Of a stretch of 64,000 bases of DNA, positions 1 to 8,242 are shown piece after piece (within the stretch, counting starts at the first letter, position 1; the number at the start of each line of letters is the position of its first letter). The notes beneath the pieces were generated by a model that had not been told where the DNA came from, made no database searches, and saw only the letters and a program-made list of their open reading frames with translations. Position numbers and translations under genes: made by a program. This stretch comes from Desulfoplanes formicivorans (GTDB taxonomy: Bacteria > Desulfobacterota > Desulfovibrionia > Desulfovibrionales > Desulfomicrobiaceae). The stretch is taken from assembly GCF_001748225.1 (NCBI RefSeq), contig NZ_BDFE01000015.1, forward strand, positions 549,437 through 613,436, written 5' to 3'.

Positions 1-259
1 CCTGAGGTGTTGCCTTGGCAGCCAGGAATCGTTCCACTGCCTCGGGATCGAATGCGTCCGCTGGCCGTTCCACAATGCTCAGGGCTCCCCGGGGGCAATG
101 TCCCAGACAGGCTCCCAGGCCGTCACACAGGTTGTCGGCAACCACTTTGGCCTTGCCGTTTATGATTTGAATGGAACCTTCGGCGCAGTTGGGTACGCAT
201 TGTCCGCAACCATCGCACAGTTCTTCATCGATTTCTATGATTTTTCGGATTGTTTGCAT
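1..259 (-). CDS. 4Fe-4S ferredoxin-domain protein (partial, C-terminus beyond window)
   Basis: My own reverse-strand translation from the ATG at 259 begins MQTIRKIIEIDEELCDGCGQ and carries two ferredoxin cysteine groups: CDGCGQCVPNC near residues 15-25, and CDGLGACLGHC near residues 45-55. The second departs slightly from CxxCxxC, having C-x4-C-x3-C. A GGGAG ribosome site precedes the ATG. The frame stays open to base 1, so the protein continues outside the window. Short N-terminal diclusters like this are common on electron-transfer or ATPase-type proteins of anaerobes; the downstream domain cannot be seen, so no specific function is assigned. Confidence 0.8.
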   Translation of the reverse strand, partial: MQTIRKIIEIDEELCDGCGQCVPNCAEGSIQIINGKAKVVADNLCDGLGACLGHCPRGALSIVERPADAFDPEAVERFLAAKATPQ

Positions 260-363
260 GAGGCACTCCCTGGAATCGGTGTTGATGTTGTGATGCCGGT
301 ATAGGGTGTTTGCCGGGAGGAAGCCTTGATGCAAGTCAAAAACAGCAGATGTAAACCGGTTTT

Positions 364-1083
364 TCAAGGGGTGTGTTGTGCCTGCATCCTTTGATGCAAT
401 TCCCGGACAATGGCCACCCCGCTGCTCGTACCCAGTCGAACGGCCCCTGCCTGCAGCATGGACAAGGCGTCATCAAGGATTCTGATCCCGCCGGACGCCT
501 TGACCCCCAGACCGTTTGGAGCAACCAGCTCATGGAGCAATCGGACATCTTCAATTGTTGCGCCAAACGCGCCAAATCCCGTGGAGGTCTTGACCATGTC
601 CGCCCCTCCGGCCACGCACAGGTCACAGGCAATCCGTTTTTCCTCGTCCGTGAGCAGACAGGTTTCAATGATCACTTTGAGCAGGGCCTGCTCCTGGTGG
701 CAGAATCCGGCAATGGTTGCAATATCCTCTTGAACCACCTTGTATTCTCTGCTTTTGAGGGCCCCGAGGTGGATGACCATGTCGATTTCTCGTGCGCCGT
801 TTTCAAGGGCCTTTTGGGTCTCCATAGCCTTGCCGTACGGAGTCTGCGCCCCCAGAGGGAATCCGATCACCGAGATCACCCGGACAGACGAGCCCTGCAA
901 TGCCCGGGATGCCAGGGTGACATAACACGGGTTTATGCACAAGCCAATGAACCGGTAGGCCATGGACTGTTCACACGCATGAAGGATGTCCGCATGGGTG
1001 GCATCCGGTCGCAACAGGGTGTGGTCCATGTGCTGCGCAAGCTCCAAGGGCGTTGGTTCGAAAACCTTGTCGTGTACATGCAT
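364..1083 (-). CDS. deoC: deoxyribose-phosphate aldolase
   Basis: A 239-residue TIM-barrel class I aldolase that cleaves 2-deoxyribose-5-phosphate to glyceraldehyde-3-phosphate and acetaldehyde in deoxynucleoside catabolism. The catalytic set is visible: Asp101 in NGAREIDMVI, Schiff-base Lys165 in ADMVKTSTGF and Lys195 in GVKASGGI. Length matches the bacterial family, and AGGAG sits just before the start. It is transcribed away from the secreted-protein gene at 1336 across a roughly 250 bp gap and towards the ferredoxin gene. No other nucleoside-catabolism gene is adjacent. Assignment is secure from the motifs. Confidence 0.95.
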   Translation of the reverse strand: MHVHDKVFEPTPLELAQHMDHTLLRPDATHADILHACEQSMAYRFIGLCINPCYVTLASRALQGSSVRVISVIGFPLGAQTPYGKAMETQKALENGAREIDMVIHLGALKSREYKVVQEDIATIAGFCHQEQALLKVIIETCLLTDEEKRIACDLCVAGGADMVKTSTGFGAFGATIEDVRLLHELVAPNGLGVKASGGIRILDDALSMLQAGAVRLGTSSGVAIVRELHQRMQAQHTP

Positions 1084-1335
1084 TGTTCTGTCTCCTGGTC
1101 GATTGGAAGGCCCGGAACGGGTGATTGCCGACCGTCCATATGATGCAGCGTCTTTGTGGATGGTTTGGGGGGTCCCGGAAAAGTCAGCAAGCAGTGTTCA
1201 GGTGTCTGGAAGAGCCGGAAAAAATATATTCTGGTGAAAAAAGATCAAGAAAGACAAGGCCTTTTTTTTGGCATACTTTTTCTATGGGGAGGATGGTGAA
1301 AGCATTTTCCATCTCAAACCCGAAAGGAGGATTGT

Positions 1336-1977
1336 ATGCAAAAATGTCTGTTGCAATTGGTGGTGGCAAGTTGCGTGTTGTTTTTGTGTTCGACGGTTCA
1401 TGCGTCCATTGTTGTTCCTTATGATTCCTATTGGACACTTGATGATTCCGGTGAGGCAACCTTTTGCCTGAAGGCGGAATACGCCAGCTATGCGCCGATC
1501 AATACCTTTGGAATCTATCAGTTGGGAACTTCGGAAGGTCATCCTCTGTTTTATGAAATTTTTTCGGGAGAGCAAGGACCGGGAGCCAAGGCAACCTTGA
1601 CAGGGGACATGCTGGCAAGTGCAGGGTTCTCATTAACAAATGCGTTTGGTTTTTATCTGGATTCCAGTGCAGGAGAAAATGGCGGCATTTTCCTGAGCGA
1701 TCCCATGGCAGGCCATGACAACAACGGCATGGATTACATGAAGACTTCCTGGAAACATGGCAAGTACTATCTCTATTGGGAAGACATGATGATGGGAGAC
1801 CCGCAGCATAACTACGGGCCTCAGGAAAGGGGAAAGCATGGCAAGAAGATGGAGCCCGATTACAATGATATGATCGTCAAGGTGTCGGGGATGAGCCCCA
1901 CTCCGGTGCCGGGTGCCCTTTTCCTTTTGGCAGGCGGACTTCCTTTTGTGCTGTTCCGGAAAGGCAAAAAGTCCTGA
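1336..1977 (+). CDS. secreted DUF4114-like protein with PEP-CTERM-like sorting tail
   Basis: A 213-residue protein with a signal peptide (about residues 1-23, ending VHA) and a C-terminal tail of the PEP-CTERM variant type: PTPVPGALFLLAGG, a hydrophobic stretch, then RKGKK. The segment just before the tail, PDYNDMIVKV, resembles the conserved end of DUF4114 domains. Such tails are substrates of exosortase/archaeosortase-type enzymes that anchor or release surface proteins, often with exopolysaccharide. No exosortase lies in the window, so the sorting enzyme would be elsewhere. GGAGG precedes the ATG and a terminator follows at 2031. The functional call is inference from the tail and the short motif. 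Confidence 0.75.
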   Translation: MQKCLLQLVVASCVLFLCSTVHASIVVPYDSYWTLDDSGEATFCLKAEYASYAPINTFGIYQLGTSEGHPLFYEIFSGEQGPGAKATLTGDMLASAGFSLTNAFGFYLDSSAGENGGIFLSDPMAGHDNNGMDYMKTSWKHGKYYLYWEDMMMGDPQHNYGPQERGKHGKKMEPDYNDMIVKVSGMSPTPVPGALFLLAGGLPFVLFRKGKKS

Positions 1978-2030
1978 TGTTGTTGTCCCGGTAATGATTC
2001 CGGACTGAATGCAGACAAAAGTGGGATGAA

Positions 2031-2067
2031 AAGGGTTGCATGATATGAACTCATGTAACCCTTTTTT
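2031..2067 (+). terminator. rho-independent terminator
   Basis: The stem AAGGGTTGCATGA pairs with TCATGTAACCCTT (one G-U pair) and runs into a T tract, 50 bases after the secreted-protein stop. The A-rich 5' flank makes it potentially bidirectional. Confidence 0.8.
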
Positions 2068-2132
2068 GTATGATTGCTGGAGGTCTGGGGCGGGCAGGAG
2101 CTGTTGGGAAGCGTATGAGGATGTTTGGTGTT

Positions 2133-3506
2133 TCATATCCTGGCCACGCCGAGGAAAAGGGTGTGCAGGGTGGTCACCACGATCATGAAGAGTTGTCTGG
2201 CCCTTGCCGGTCTCATGAGGGGGGCTGAAAAAGTCAGCGCCCCGTGTGGGCATGCGCTCGCACAGTCCCCGCACAGGGTGCAGGTGGTGTGCGGTTTGCC
2301 CTGGCTGAGGGCGCTCAGGTCCAGGGCATTGTACCTACATGCTCGAAAACATGTTGTGCAGCGTGTGCAGGAGCTGGCAATGCGCATTCTCCAGGGTGCC
2401 AGTTTGCCCAGATAATTGCCAAGAATGCCAATGGGACAAAAGGTGGTGCAGTGGACCATGGTCCCCATCCTGCGGGAAACAAGGATCATGATCCCGATGC
2501 CGATCAGGCCGAACATGCCGGCTAGCATGGCGGCGTCAGGAGCGGGAACCTGCATGAAGCGGAGCAACAGGGCGGTCAGGACAACCAGCACCAGGATGGA
2601 CCAGCGCAGGATTCGCGTCCACCCGGGCAGAGGGTGGGGTCGGTTGTGTTGGGCCATGCAATGGTCCCAGGCCCCGATGTAGCACAAGTGACTGCACCAG
2701 GCAGGACCCACCATGAGCAGGGTTGATCCGAACAGGATGGGCATGAACCATCCCTCGCCCCGAAACAGGGGCCCTGCAAGGATGAGGGCCGGAACCGGCA
2801 GGTGGAGTTTGCCCGTCATCAGAAAACTTTCCATGCCGAGAAGACCAAGGAAAAGCTGGGCAAAAAATATCACGGAAAAGAGCAGCCAGACAACTCGTCG
2901 GGTTGAGGCCTGGGTTTTGGGTTCGAGCAGCCGACCGCAAACCCAGACGGCGTACAGGGCCAGAGCGAAAATTTCCAGGGGACCGAGTCCCGGGATGAAC
3001 CTGTCGGCCAGCAGCAAGGGGATGGCCGACAGATGCCGGATGCCGAGCAAAAGACCGGCCGTTAGGATGAAAACAGCGGCCCGGGCCGTGTCGTGGGGGG
3101 GCTGCCGGACAAAGAAGCGGCGGCCCGGTCCCATGGCCAGGCCGAGCAACCCCAGCAGGGTAACACTCATGACCGCAGTCATGATGACTGCCAGACGTAC
3201 CCAGGGAAGATCCGCTGCCATGCGGAAATGCAGCAGAAAGATACCTGTCCGGGACCAGATGAACAGTCCCCAGACCAGTACCGGCAGGGCTGCCAGACGA
3301 ACCCATTGTCGTCTGGTCCCCATGAGGGTGGCGAAAAGGACAAGGGAGACGGCCATGCCGGCTTCCCCCCAACGGAGGGTATGGGCGGCCAGAAGAACGA
3401 TGCTTGTGATTGTCAGAAGGATGGTCGGCATGACGGCACGGGGATACAGGATGGATGAAGCAAAAACTTTCTGGTGTGACAGACTGTTTCTACGCGCTGG
3501 TATCAT
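2133..3506 (-). CDS. 4Fe-4S polytopic membrane protein, NapH/NosR/CcoG-like
   Basis: A 457-residue integral membrane protein with about ten hydrophobic segments. It has two cysteine motifs typical of NapH/NosR-type membrane electron-transfer proteins (CSHLCYIGAWDHC and CTTFCPIG) and a C-terminal soluble ferredoxin-like dicluster (CTRCTTCFRAC, CTLCGDCASACP). These proteins pass quinol-derived electrons through iron-sulfur clusters to a periplasmic or cytoplasmic partner; the partner is not visible here. The start is uncertain: 3506 has AAGGG upstream but overlaps the palindrome at 3515, whereas an ATG at 3431 starts closer to the first transmembrane segment but lacks a ribosome site. It is divergent from the Crp/Fnr regulator, suggesting control by it. 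Confidence 0.85.
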   Translation of the reverse strand: MIPARRNSLSHQKVFASSILYPRAVMPTILLTITSIVLLAAHTLRWGEAGMAVSLVLFATLMGTRRQWVRLAALPVLVWGLFIWSRTGIFLLHFRMAADLPWVRLAVIMTAVMSVTLLGLLGLAMGPGRRFFVRQPPHDTARAAVFILTAGLLLGIRHLSAIPLLLADRFIPGLGPLEIFALALYAVWVCGRLLEPKTQASTRRVVWLLFSVIFFAQLFLGLLGMESFLMTGKLHLPVPALILAGPLFRGEGWFMPILFGSTLLMVGPAWCSHLCYIGAWDHCMAQHNRPHPLPGWTRILRWSILVLVVLTALLLRFMQVPAPDAAMLAGMFGLIGIGIMILVSRRMGTMVHCTTFCPIGILGNYLGKLAPWRMRIASSCTRCTTCFRACRYNALDLSALSQGKPHTTCTLCGDCASACPHGALTFSAPLMRPARARQLFMIVVTTLHTLFLGVARI

Positions 3507-3514
3507 GCGAACCC

Positions 3515-3528
3515 TTGACCTGAGTCAA
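3515..3528. promoter_or_regulatory. Fnr/HcpR-type palindrome between divergent genes
   Basis: TTGACCTGAGTCAA is a perfect inverted repeat of TTGAC around four bases, the half-site architecture bound by Crp/Fnr proteins (Fnr TTGAT-N4-ATCAA; TTGAC half-sites as proposed for HcpR/Dnr-type regulators). It lies between the Crp/Fnr gene and the iron-sulfur membrane protein gene, so control of both is the simplest reading. Confidence 0.5.
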
Positions 3529-3548
3529 TCCCTGCGGTGAAAGGGGGC

Positions 3549-4238
3549 ATGCATACTGAAACTATCATTGATTTTCTCACGCGAGTGGATCTTTTTGGCG
3601 GGTTGCAGGAAGAGTATCTGGCCTTTCTGGCCGAGATTGCCAGGGAGATGCACGTGACCAAGGGACAGTCCATCTTCTGGGCCGGTGATGCGGGTACCGG
3701 GTTTTATCTGGTCAAGACGGGCAGGGTGAAAATTTTCAGGACATCCTTTTCAGGCAAAGAACACATCCTGCACGTGTTTGGATCCGGAGAGGCCTTTGGC
3801 GAAGTGGCGGTGTTTGCCGGGGACAGGTTTCCCGCTTCGGCCGTGACGTTGGAACCTTCCCGGTTGCTTTTTTTCCCAAGGGATGCGTTCCGCAAGCTTC
3901 TGGCCAGGGAACCGGATCTCGCCTTGCAGATGCTGGCCCTGCTTTCCAGACGATTGCGATCCTTTGTGAACAAGGTCGAAGAGCTGAGTCTCAAGGAGGT
4001 TCCTGCGCGATTGGCCAGTCATTTTCTCTTGCTGGCAGCTGCGGGCCAAACCGATACCTTTACCCTTGATCTGTCCAAAACCGAGCTCTCCAAATATTTG
4101 GGAACCATTCCCGAAACCCTTTCACGAACACTCAGGAAGATGGAGTCCCAGGGGCTTGTAAGGGGCAATGGCGCCTGCATACGCATTCTTGATCGTCCGG
4201 GCCTTGAGGAGGTGGCCGAAGGATTGGTCCGGCTGTAG
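3549..4238 (+). CDS. Crp/Fnr-family transcriptional regulator
   Basis: About 229 residues from ATG 3549 (a GTG at 3537 would add four). There is an N-terminal cyclic-nucleotide-type beta-barrel sensor (roughly residues 15-115, with GTGFYLVKTGRVKIF and GSGEAFGEVAVF), a dimer helix, and a C-terminal winged helix with recognition helix PETLSRTLRKMESQGLV. No N-terminal cysteine cluster of the Fnr iron-sulfur type is seen, so a heme- or redox-sensing HcpR/Dnr-like mode is possible but unproven. It is divergent from the 4Fe-4S membrane protein with a TTGAC palindrome between them, suggesting autoregulation plus control of that gene. Confidence 0.9.
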   Translation: MHTETIIDFLTRVDLFGGLQEEYLAFLAEIAREMHVTKGQSIFWAGDAGTGFYLVKTGRVKIFRTSFSGKEHILHVFGSGEAFGEVAVFAGDRFPASAVTLEPSRLLFFPRDAFRKLLAREPDLALQMLALLSRRLRSFVNKVEELSLKEVPARLASHFLLLAAAGQTDTFTLDLSKTELSKYLGTIPETLSRTLRKMESQGLVRGNGACIRILDRPGLEEVAEGLVRL

Positions 4239-4348
4239 GGCAAACCAAAAAGGGAGAATCAAAACCAGACACTGTCTGTGTCCATTTTGATCCTCCCGAT
4301 GGCTGAAGAAGAGAGAGTTACTGTCGGAGGGGATTGCAAGAAAGCGGG

Positions 4349-4543
4349 TTACCGCTTGGATCCATGGGGAAGGTGTCGGAGGAATGCGAGGACAGAGCGG
4401 ACGTTTGGTCCATGGGCGTGCTTGCTGGCATGCCGGGCATTGTTGATGCTCCACGTTCCTGCGCTGCAGGTGTTGCAGCCGTAAGTTGCGAGGTGGTTAT
4501 AGTGACGTTCCATTGCCTGGGCGATGGCGCTGACAAAAAGCAC
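4349..4543 (-). CDS. small orphan CNTC-domain protein (64 aa)
   Basis: Starts at GTG 4543 behind a strong GGGAGG. The protein contains MERHYNHLATYGCNTCSAG followed by TWSIN, which matches the N-terminus of the stress protein at 7625-8242 (MERHYRNLAKTNCNTCDMG then TWTIN). The shared pattern is MERHY-x2-LA-x4-CNTC-x2-GTW-x-IN. Here the domain stands alone and ends with a basic tail after about 60 residues. The good ribosome site and motif conservation argue for a real gene rather than a shadow, but a truncated paralogue is also possible. I do not recognise the domain; the CxxC suggests metal binding or a redox thiol pair. Confidence 0.6.
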   Translation of the reverse strand: MLFVSAIAQAMERHYNHLATYGCNTCSAGTWSINNARHASKHAHGPNVRSVLAFLRHLPHGSKR

Positions 4544-4579
4544 AAGACCTCCCTTGTGATAAGTGGTTGAGATGGAAAG

Positions 4580-4600
4580 CCCAAGACGTGGCGTCTTGGG
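4580..4600. other. perfect short hairpin upstream of the CNTC gene
   Basis: CCCAAGACG and CGTCTTGGG form a 9 bp perfect stem around a 3-base loop, about 40 bases upstream of the GTG start of the small CNTC gene. No U tract follows in either direction, so it could be an operator or a leader RNA hairpin rather than a terminator. Confidence 0.45.
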
Positions 4601-4765
4601 GACAGAACACTCTTATACGTCTTCTTTGGGGGAATGCAATGATTGTGAAAAAAAAAGCTTAAGCATGTTTTTCGGGTGTCTGGAAGGTCCTGTTGGCAAT
4701 CAGGAGGACAGTGCTCCTTCCTGAAGGGCCACAACCCGTCTTTCATTTAACAATCGGGGGAAAGT

Positions 4766-5521
4766 ATGAACAAGCTCGTCATGGCTGTTCTGGCCGGTAT
4801 GCTCTGCCTGGGCGTGTCTGCGCCCATCCTGGCGGGATGGACCGATACGGTTGGCAATGTTGCAGATTCTCTCAAGGGATCGGTCTCGGCTGCTCCGCGA
4901 GGAGCCTCTGCCACGGACGACGAGGTCGTCATGGGGCTCAAGGAAGCCTTGACCTCGGCGGCCCAGCGATCCGTGGATGCCCTGGGACGCCAGAATGGTT
5001 TTCTTGAAAACCCCAAGGTGTTCATCCCTGTTCCCGGCTATCTGTCCATGGTGGCCAAGGGGCTTGAAAGCACGGGACAGGATCAGCTGGTCAAGGATTT
5101 TGTGGTCAGCATGAACCGGGCTGCTGAAAAGGCTGTTCCCAAGGCCACTCCTCTTTTTGTGGATGCGGTCAAGGCCATGAGTCTGGAGGATGCCCGGAAG
5201 ATCCTCAATGGCAAGGACGATGCCGCCACCATGTATTTCAAGGAACATACCGGGGAACAGTTGACCAAGGAATTTTCGCCTCTGGTCAAGGAGGCCACGG
5301 ACAGTGTCAACGTGACCAAGTATCTCAAGACCATGCAGGACAAGGCCAAGGGAATGGCCGGTCTGGGCGGGATGAGCATGGGCAATATCGACGACTATGT
5401 CACGGAAAAGGCCCTGGACGGGTTGTTCGCCGTCATGGCCGAAAACGAGGCTGCCTTGCGCCAGGATCCCATGGGTCAGGGATCAAAACTGCTGCAAAAG
5501 GTGTTTGCTTCGGTGAAATGA
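4766..5521 (+). CDS. DUF4197 family exported protein
   Basis: A 251-residue protein with a signal peptide (about residues 1-23, cleaved after ILA) and the DUF4197 core: GLKEALTSAAQRSVDALG, GFLENPKVFIPVPGYL, SMNRAAEKAVPKATPLF and AMSLEDARKILNGKDDAAT. These helical periplasmic proteins are widespread in proteobacteria and their function is unknown. It is monocistronic, flanked by its own upstream gap and a strong terminator at 5544. The start follows a GGGGAAA ribosome site. Confidence 0.9.
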   Translation: MNKLVMAVLAGMLCLGVSAPILAGWTDTVGNVADSLKGSVSAAPRGASATDDEVVMGLKEALTSAAQRSVDALGRQNGFLENPKVFIPVPGYLSMVAKGLESTGQDQLVKDFVVSMNRAAEKAVPKATPLFVDAVKAMSLEDARKILNGKDDAATMYFKEHTGEQLTKEFSPLVKEATDSVNVTKYLKTMQDKAKGMAGLGGMSMGNIDDYVTEKALDGLFAVMAENEAALRQDPMGQGSKLLQKVFASVK

Positions 5522-5543
5522 AACTGACTGGATGCAAAAAGAA

Positions 5544-5584
5544 CAGGAACGGGCGGTCACTGGTGGACCGCCCGTTCCTGTTTT
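5544..5584 (+). terminator. strong rho-independent terminator
   Basis: A 15 bp perfect stem (CAGGAACGGGCGGTC / GACCGCCCGTTCCTG) with a 7-base loop, directly followed by TTTT, about 20 bases after the DUF4197 stop. Confidence 0.92.
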
Positions 5585-5736
5585 GCTTTGGCCGTGTCCC
5601 TTGGGTGTGGCGACGGTGCAGAGGAATGCGGAGGTTGTGAGGTCGATGTGTGCGGGACGTGGCTCCGAAGCGATGCAGGCCGGCCGAGGCATCAAACCGG
5701 CGAACCATAGGGAGGATGTTGTTCCCTCTACTAGGG

Positions 5737-7545
5737 TTAGAGTCCGTAAAAAAAGGCCAGGGCTCCGAGCATGACCACCAGATACAGGGCGGTCATGCCT
5801 GTTCCGGCCCGAACATAGTCGATGGTCCTGAACCCTCCGGGACGCATGACCAGGGCGTTGACCTGGTGGGTGGGCAGCACAAAGGTATTGGATGCGGCTA
5901 CAGCCACGGTCAGGGCGGCAATGCGGGGGTCGGCTCCGGCCCGCAGGGCCATGTTCATGGCCAGGGGCACCAGGAGCACGGTTGCGCCCACATTGGAGGC
6001 CACCAGGGTGAAGAACGAGGTCAACAGGGCGATCACCAGCATAAGGAGCATGGGGGTGGGGGTGCCCAGGGCGCCCATGATGGAATCGGCGATAAATTTG
6101 GCAGCCCCCGTGTTTTCAAAGGCCATGCCCAGGGGGATGAGTCCGCCAAGAAGGAACACCGTCATCCAGTCCACGGATTGGTAGGCCTCGTCAATGGTCA
6201 TGACCTTGGTCAGAACCATGCCCAGGGCTCCGGTCAAAAGGGCAATGGAAAGCTGGACATGGAATCCCAGGATCATGACCAGGGAGATGACCAGCCAGGC
6301 AACAGCCATTTTGGCCTTTTCCGTACGCAGGATTTCCCCCTTGACGTCTTCGGTAAAGACCATGTCGGGTTTTTCCTTGAGCAGATGGAACATTTTCCAC
6401 TGTCCGTGCAGAAGCAGGGCGTCTCCGGCCTGGAGAACAATGTCCGTGAGGCCGCTGACAAAGATTTTTTTCCCGCGAAAGATGGCCAGGGGAGAGACCT
6501 GGTAATTGCGACGGAATCCATATTCGCCCATGGTGTGCCCCACCAGTTCCGACCGGGGAGTCAGGATTCCCTCCATGATTCCGGCATTGTTCCCGGAGAG
6601 GTCTTCTCCAAAGGTGGTCAGATCCGGAAGAAGGTCCCACCCGAGATCCCTGGCCATTGATGCCACGTATTCGCGGGGTCCCACAACGGCGATGTGATCG
6701 CCGGCGCGTATTTCTTCCTGCGGGGAGGGCGCGAAGAGTTTCTGTTTGCCCTGGTCCCTGGCAATGGCCACCACCGTGGTGAAATACAGGGGGCGAAGAT
6801 CCATGTTTTTCAACGATTCCTGGCGGGTAAAATCTTCGGGGATATGGAGTTCAAAAAGGGTTCCGACCCCTTGATAGGTCGCAGCAAGGAGGCCGGACAT
6901 GGGGCCGTCGGCATCTTCATCCGCCTTGCGGACCGGAAGGATAAACCGGCCAAAGAACATGAAGTAGACAATGGCGGCCACCACCAGACAGATGCCCACC
7001 GGGGTTACGCCAAAGAGGCCAAAAGGTTCGTAATGCTTGCCCCCAACGATCATGAGGTCGTTGAGCAGGATAAGGGGGCTGGAACCCACCAGGGTCAGAC
7101 AGCCTCCGATAATGGCGCAAAAGGCCATGGGCAGCAGAATCCGTCCTACGGGAATGCGGGTCTGGGTGGCGATGCGCTTGGCTGCAGGAAGAAACAGGGC
7201 TGCGGCACCAATGTTCTGCATGAAGCCGGAGATGAAAGCCACGGTCCCGGAAATAAGGGCCATGATCCTGTTTTCACTCTTTCCCGAAAATTTGAGGATG
7301 ACCCGGGCCACGCCATTCATGACCCCGGTTTTGTCCAGTCCGGCACCAATAATGATCACGGCGATGATGGACACCACCGCATTACTGCTCAGGCCGCTGA
7401 TGGCCTGCTTGGGTGTGACCAGCCCCAAAAGGGGAAGCAGGACCATCATGATGATGCCCACGATGTCCACCCGGACCCATTCAAAAATAAACATCAAAAT
7501 GGCCAGTACGAGAACGGCCATGACGAGCATGATTTCTGGAGTCAT
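5737..7545 (-). CDS. SLC13/DASS-family permease with two TrkA-C domains
   Basis: 602 residues. Two transmembrane halves (about residues 1-190 and 390-602) flank a cytosolic insert holding two TrkA-C/RCK-C regulatory domains (about 205-290 and 300-375). Family-typical re-entrant motifs are GSSPLILLNDL in the first half and ASNVGATVLLVPLAMN in the second. Members carry divalent or oxyanions such as sulfate, or carboxylates, with Na+ or H+. In a sulfate reducer, sulfate is an attractive substrate but is inference. It is monocistronic, and the next gene on this strand is the stress protein 80 bp upstream. Confidence 0.88.
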   Translation of the reverse strand: MTPEIMLVMAVLVLAILMFIFEWVRVDIVGIIMMVLLPLLGLVTPKQAISGLSSNAVVSIIAVIIIGAGLDKTGVMNGVARVILKFSGKSENRIMALISGTVAFISGFMQNIGAAALFLPAAKRIATQTRIPVGRILLPMAFCAIIGGCLTLVGSSPLILLNDLMIVGGKHYEPFGLFGVTPVGICLVVAAIVYFMFFGRFILPVRKADEDADGPMSGLLAATYQGVGTLFELHIPEDFTRQESLKNMDLRPLYFTTVVAIARDQGKQKLFAPSPQEEIRAGDHIAVVGPREYVASMARDLGWDLLPDLTTFGEDLSGNNAGIMEGILTPRSELVGHTMGEYGFRRNYQVSPLAIFRGKKIFVSGLTDIVLQAGDALLLHGQWKMFHLLKEKPDMVFTEDVKGEILRTEKAKMAVAWLVISLVMILGFHVQLSIALLTGALGMVLTKVMTIDEAYQSVDWMTVFLLGGLIPLGMAFENTGAAKFIADSIMGALGTPTPMLLMLVIALLTSFFTLVASNVGATVLLVPLAMNMALRAGADPRIAALTVAVAASNTFVLPTHQVNALVMRPGGFRTIDYVRAGTGMTALYLVVMLGALAFFYGL

Positions 7546-7624
7546 GTGTTACTTTCCTTAAACGCCATAAAGCATCTGTATGATCTGATTGTGTCTGGTT
7601 GTGTGATCTGGAAAAATTTCTGCT

Positions 7625-8242
7625 TCAGCCCACCCGCAGGGACACCCTGCTGTACACGGGGATGGAATGGGCTTTGCCGGTCAGGGCGGGCACATCGTCC
7701 ATGACGTATCGATACCCGGGATCCTTGGCGTACAGGGAATCCAGGACGCTTTCTTCCTGGCCGTGCAGGACAAGATGGGAAAATCTGAGACCCAGTTCCT
7801 GGGCCTTGCGGGCAAAGTCGGCGGCATTGGCCGAGGCCTGTTTGCAAAACTGATCAAAATCACTGCCCTTTTCATCGAGACTCAAGGCCACGATATCGCT
7901 TTGGGTCCTTGATGCCATACTGGCGGCATAGTGCATCATTTCTTCTGAAAAGGTCGTGCTTTTGCACACGACAAGGATTTTTGAACCTGTGCGGGCTGTG
8001 TTGTTTTCGGACGCGGTGCGGGTGGCAGTGGGGGCGGTGTTTGCTGAACGGGCCGCATACTCACCCGTGTCTTTTTTGAATTTGGCAAAAAATACTTTCA
8101 TCTGTTCTCCCCAGGTGTTGTGTGCTTGGGCAATGGATTTGTTGATCGTCCACGTGCCCATGTCGCACGTGTTGCAATTGGTTTTGGCCAGATTGCGGTA
8201 ATGTCGTTCCATACCTTGTCTGATCCCTGTCATGAGTGCCAT
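7625..8242 (-). CDS. universal-stress-like protein with N-terminal CNTC domain
   Basis: 205 residues. Residues 1-55 carry the CNTC domain (MERHYRNLAKTNCNTCDMG, then TWTIN), shared with the orphan at 4349. A low-complexity Ala/Thr/Ser linker (about 65-85) leads to a Usp-like Rossmann domain (KILVVCKSTTFSEEMMHYAA, then DIVALSLDEKG and RFSHLVLHGQEE). The classical Usp ATP motif G-2x-G-9x-G(S/T) is not evident, so ATP binding is doubtful. The start at 8242 follows AGGAGG. The partner of the CNTC domain is unknown. Confidence 0.75.
   Translation of the reverse strand: MALMTGIRQGMERHYRNLAKTNCNTCDMGTWTINKSIAQAHNTWGEQMKVFFAKFKKDTGEYAARSANTAPTATRTASENNTARTGSKILVVCKSTTFSEEMMHYAASMASRTQSDIVALSLDEKGSDFDQFCKQASANAADFARKAQELGLRFSHLVLHGQEESVLDSLYAKDPGYRYVMDDVPALTGKAHSIPVYSRVSLRVG

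Noticed and set aside
1266-1284. Sigma-54-like TGGCAT before the PEP-CTERM-like gene
   Set aside because: The -12 GC is missing (TTTCT in place of TTGCW), so the element does not meet the GG-N10-GC rule.
4318-4746. Longer reverse-strand open frame covering the small CNTC gene
   Set aside because: It is in a different frame from the conserved CNTC motif and has no recognisable features or ribosome site.
5737-7704. Long forward frames opposite the SLC13 carrier and other genes
   Set aside because: They mirror codon structure of the real reverse genes (Gly/His/Gln-rich shadows) and lack starts with ribosome sites.
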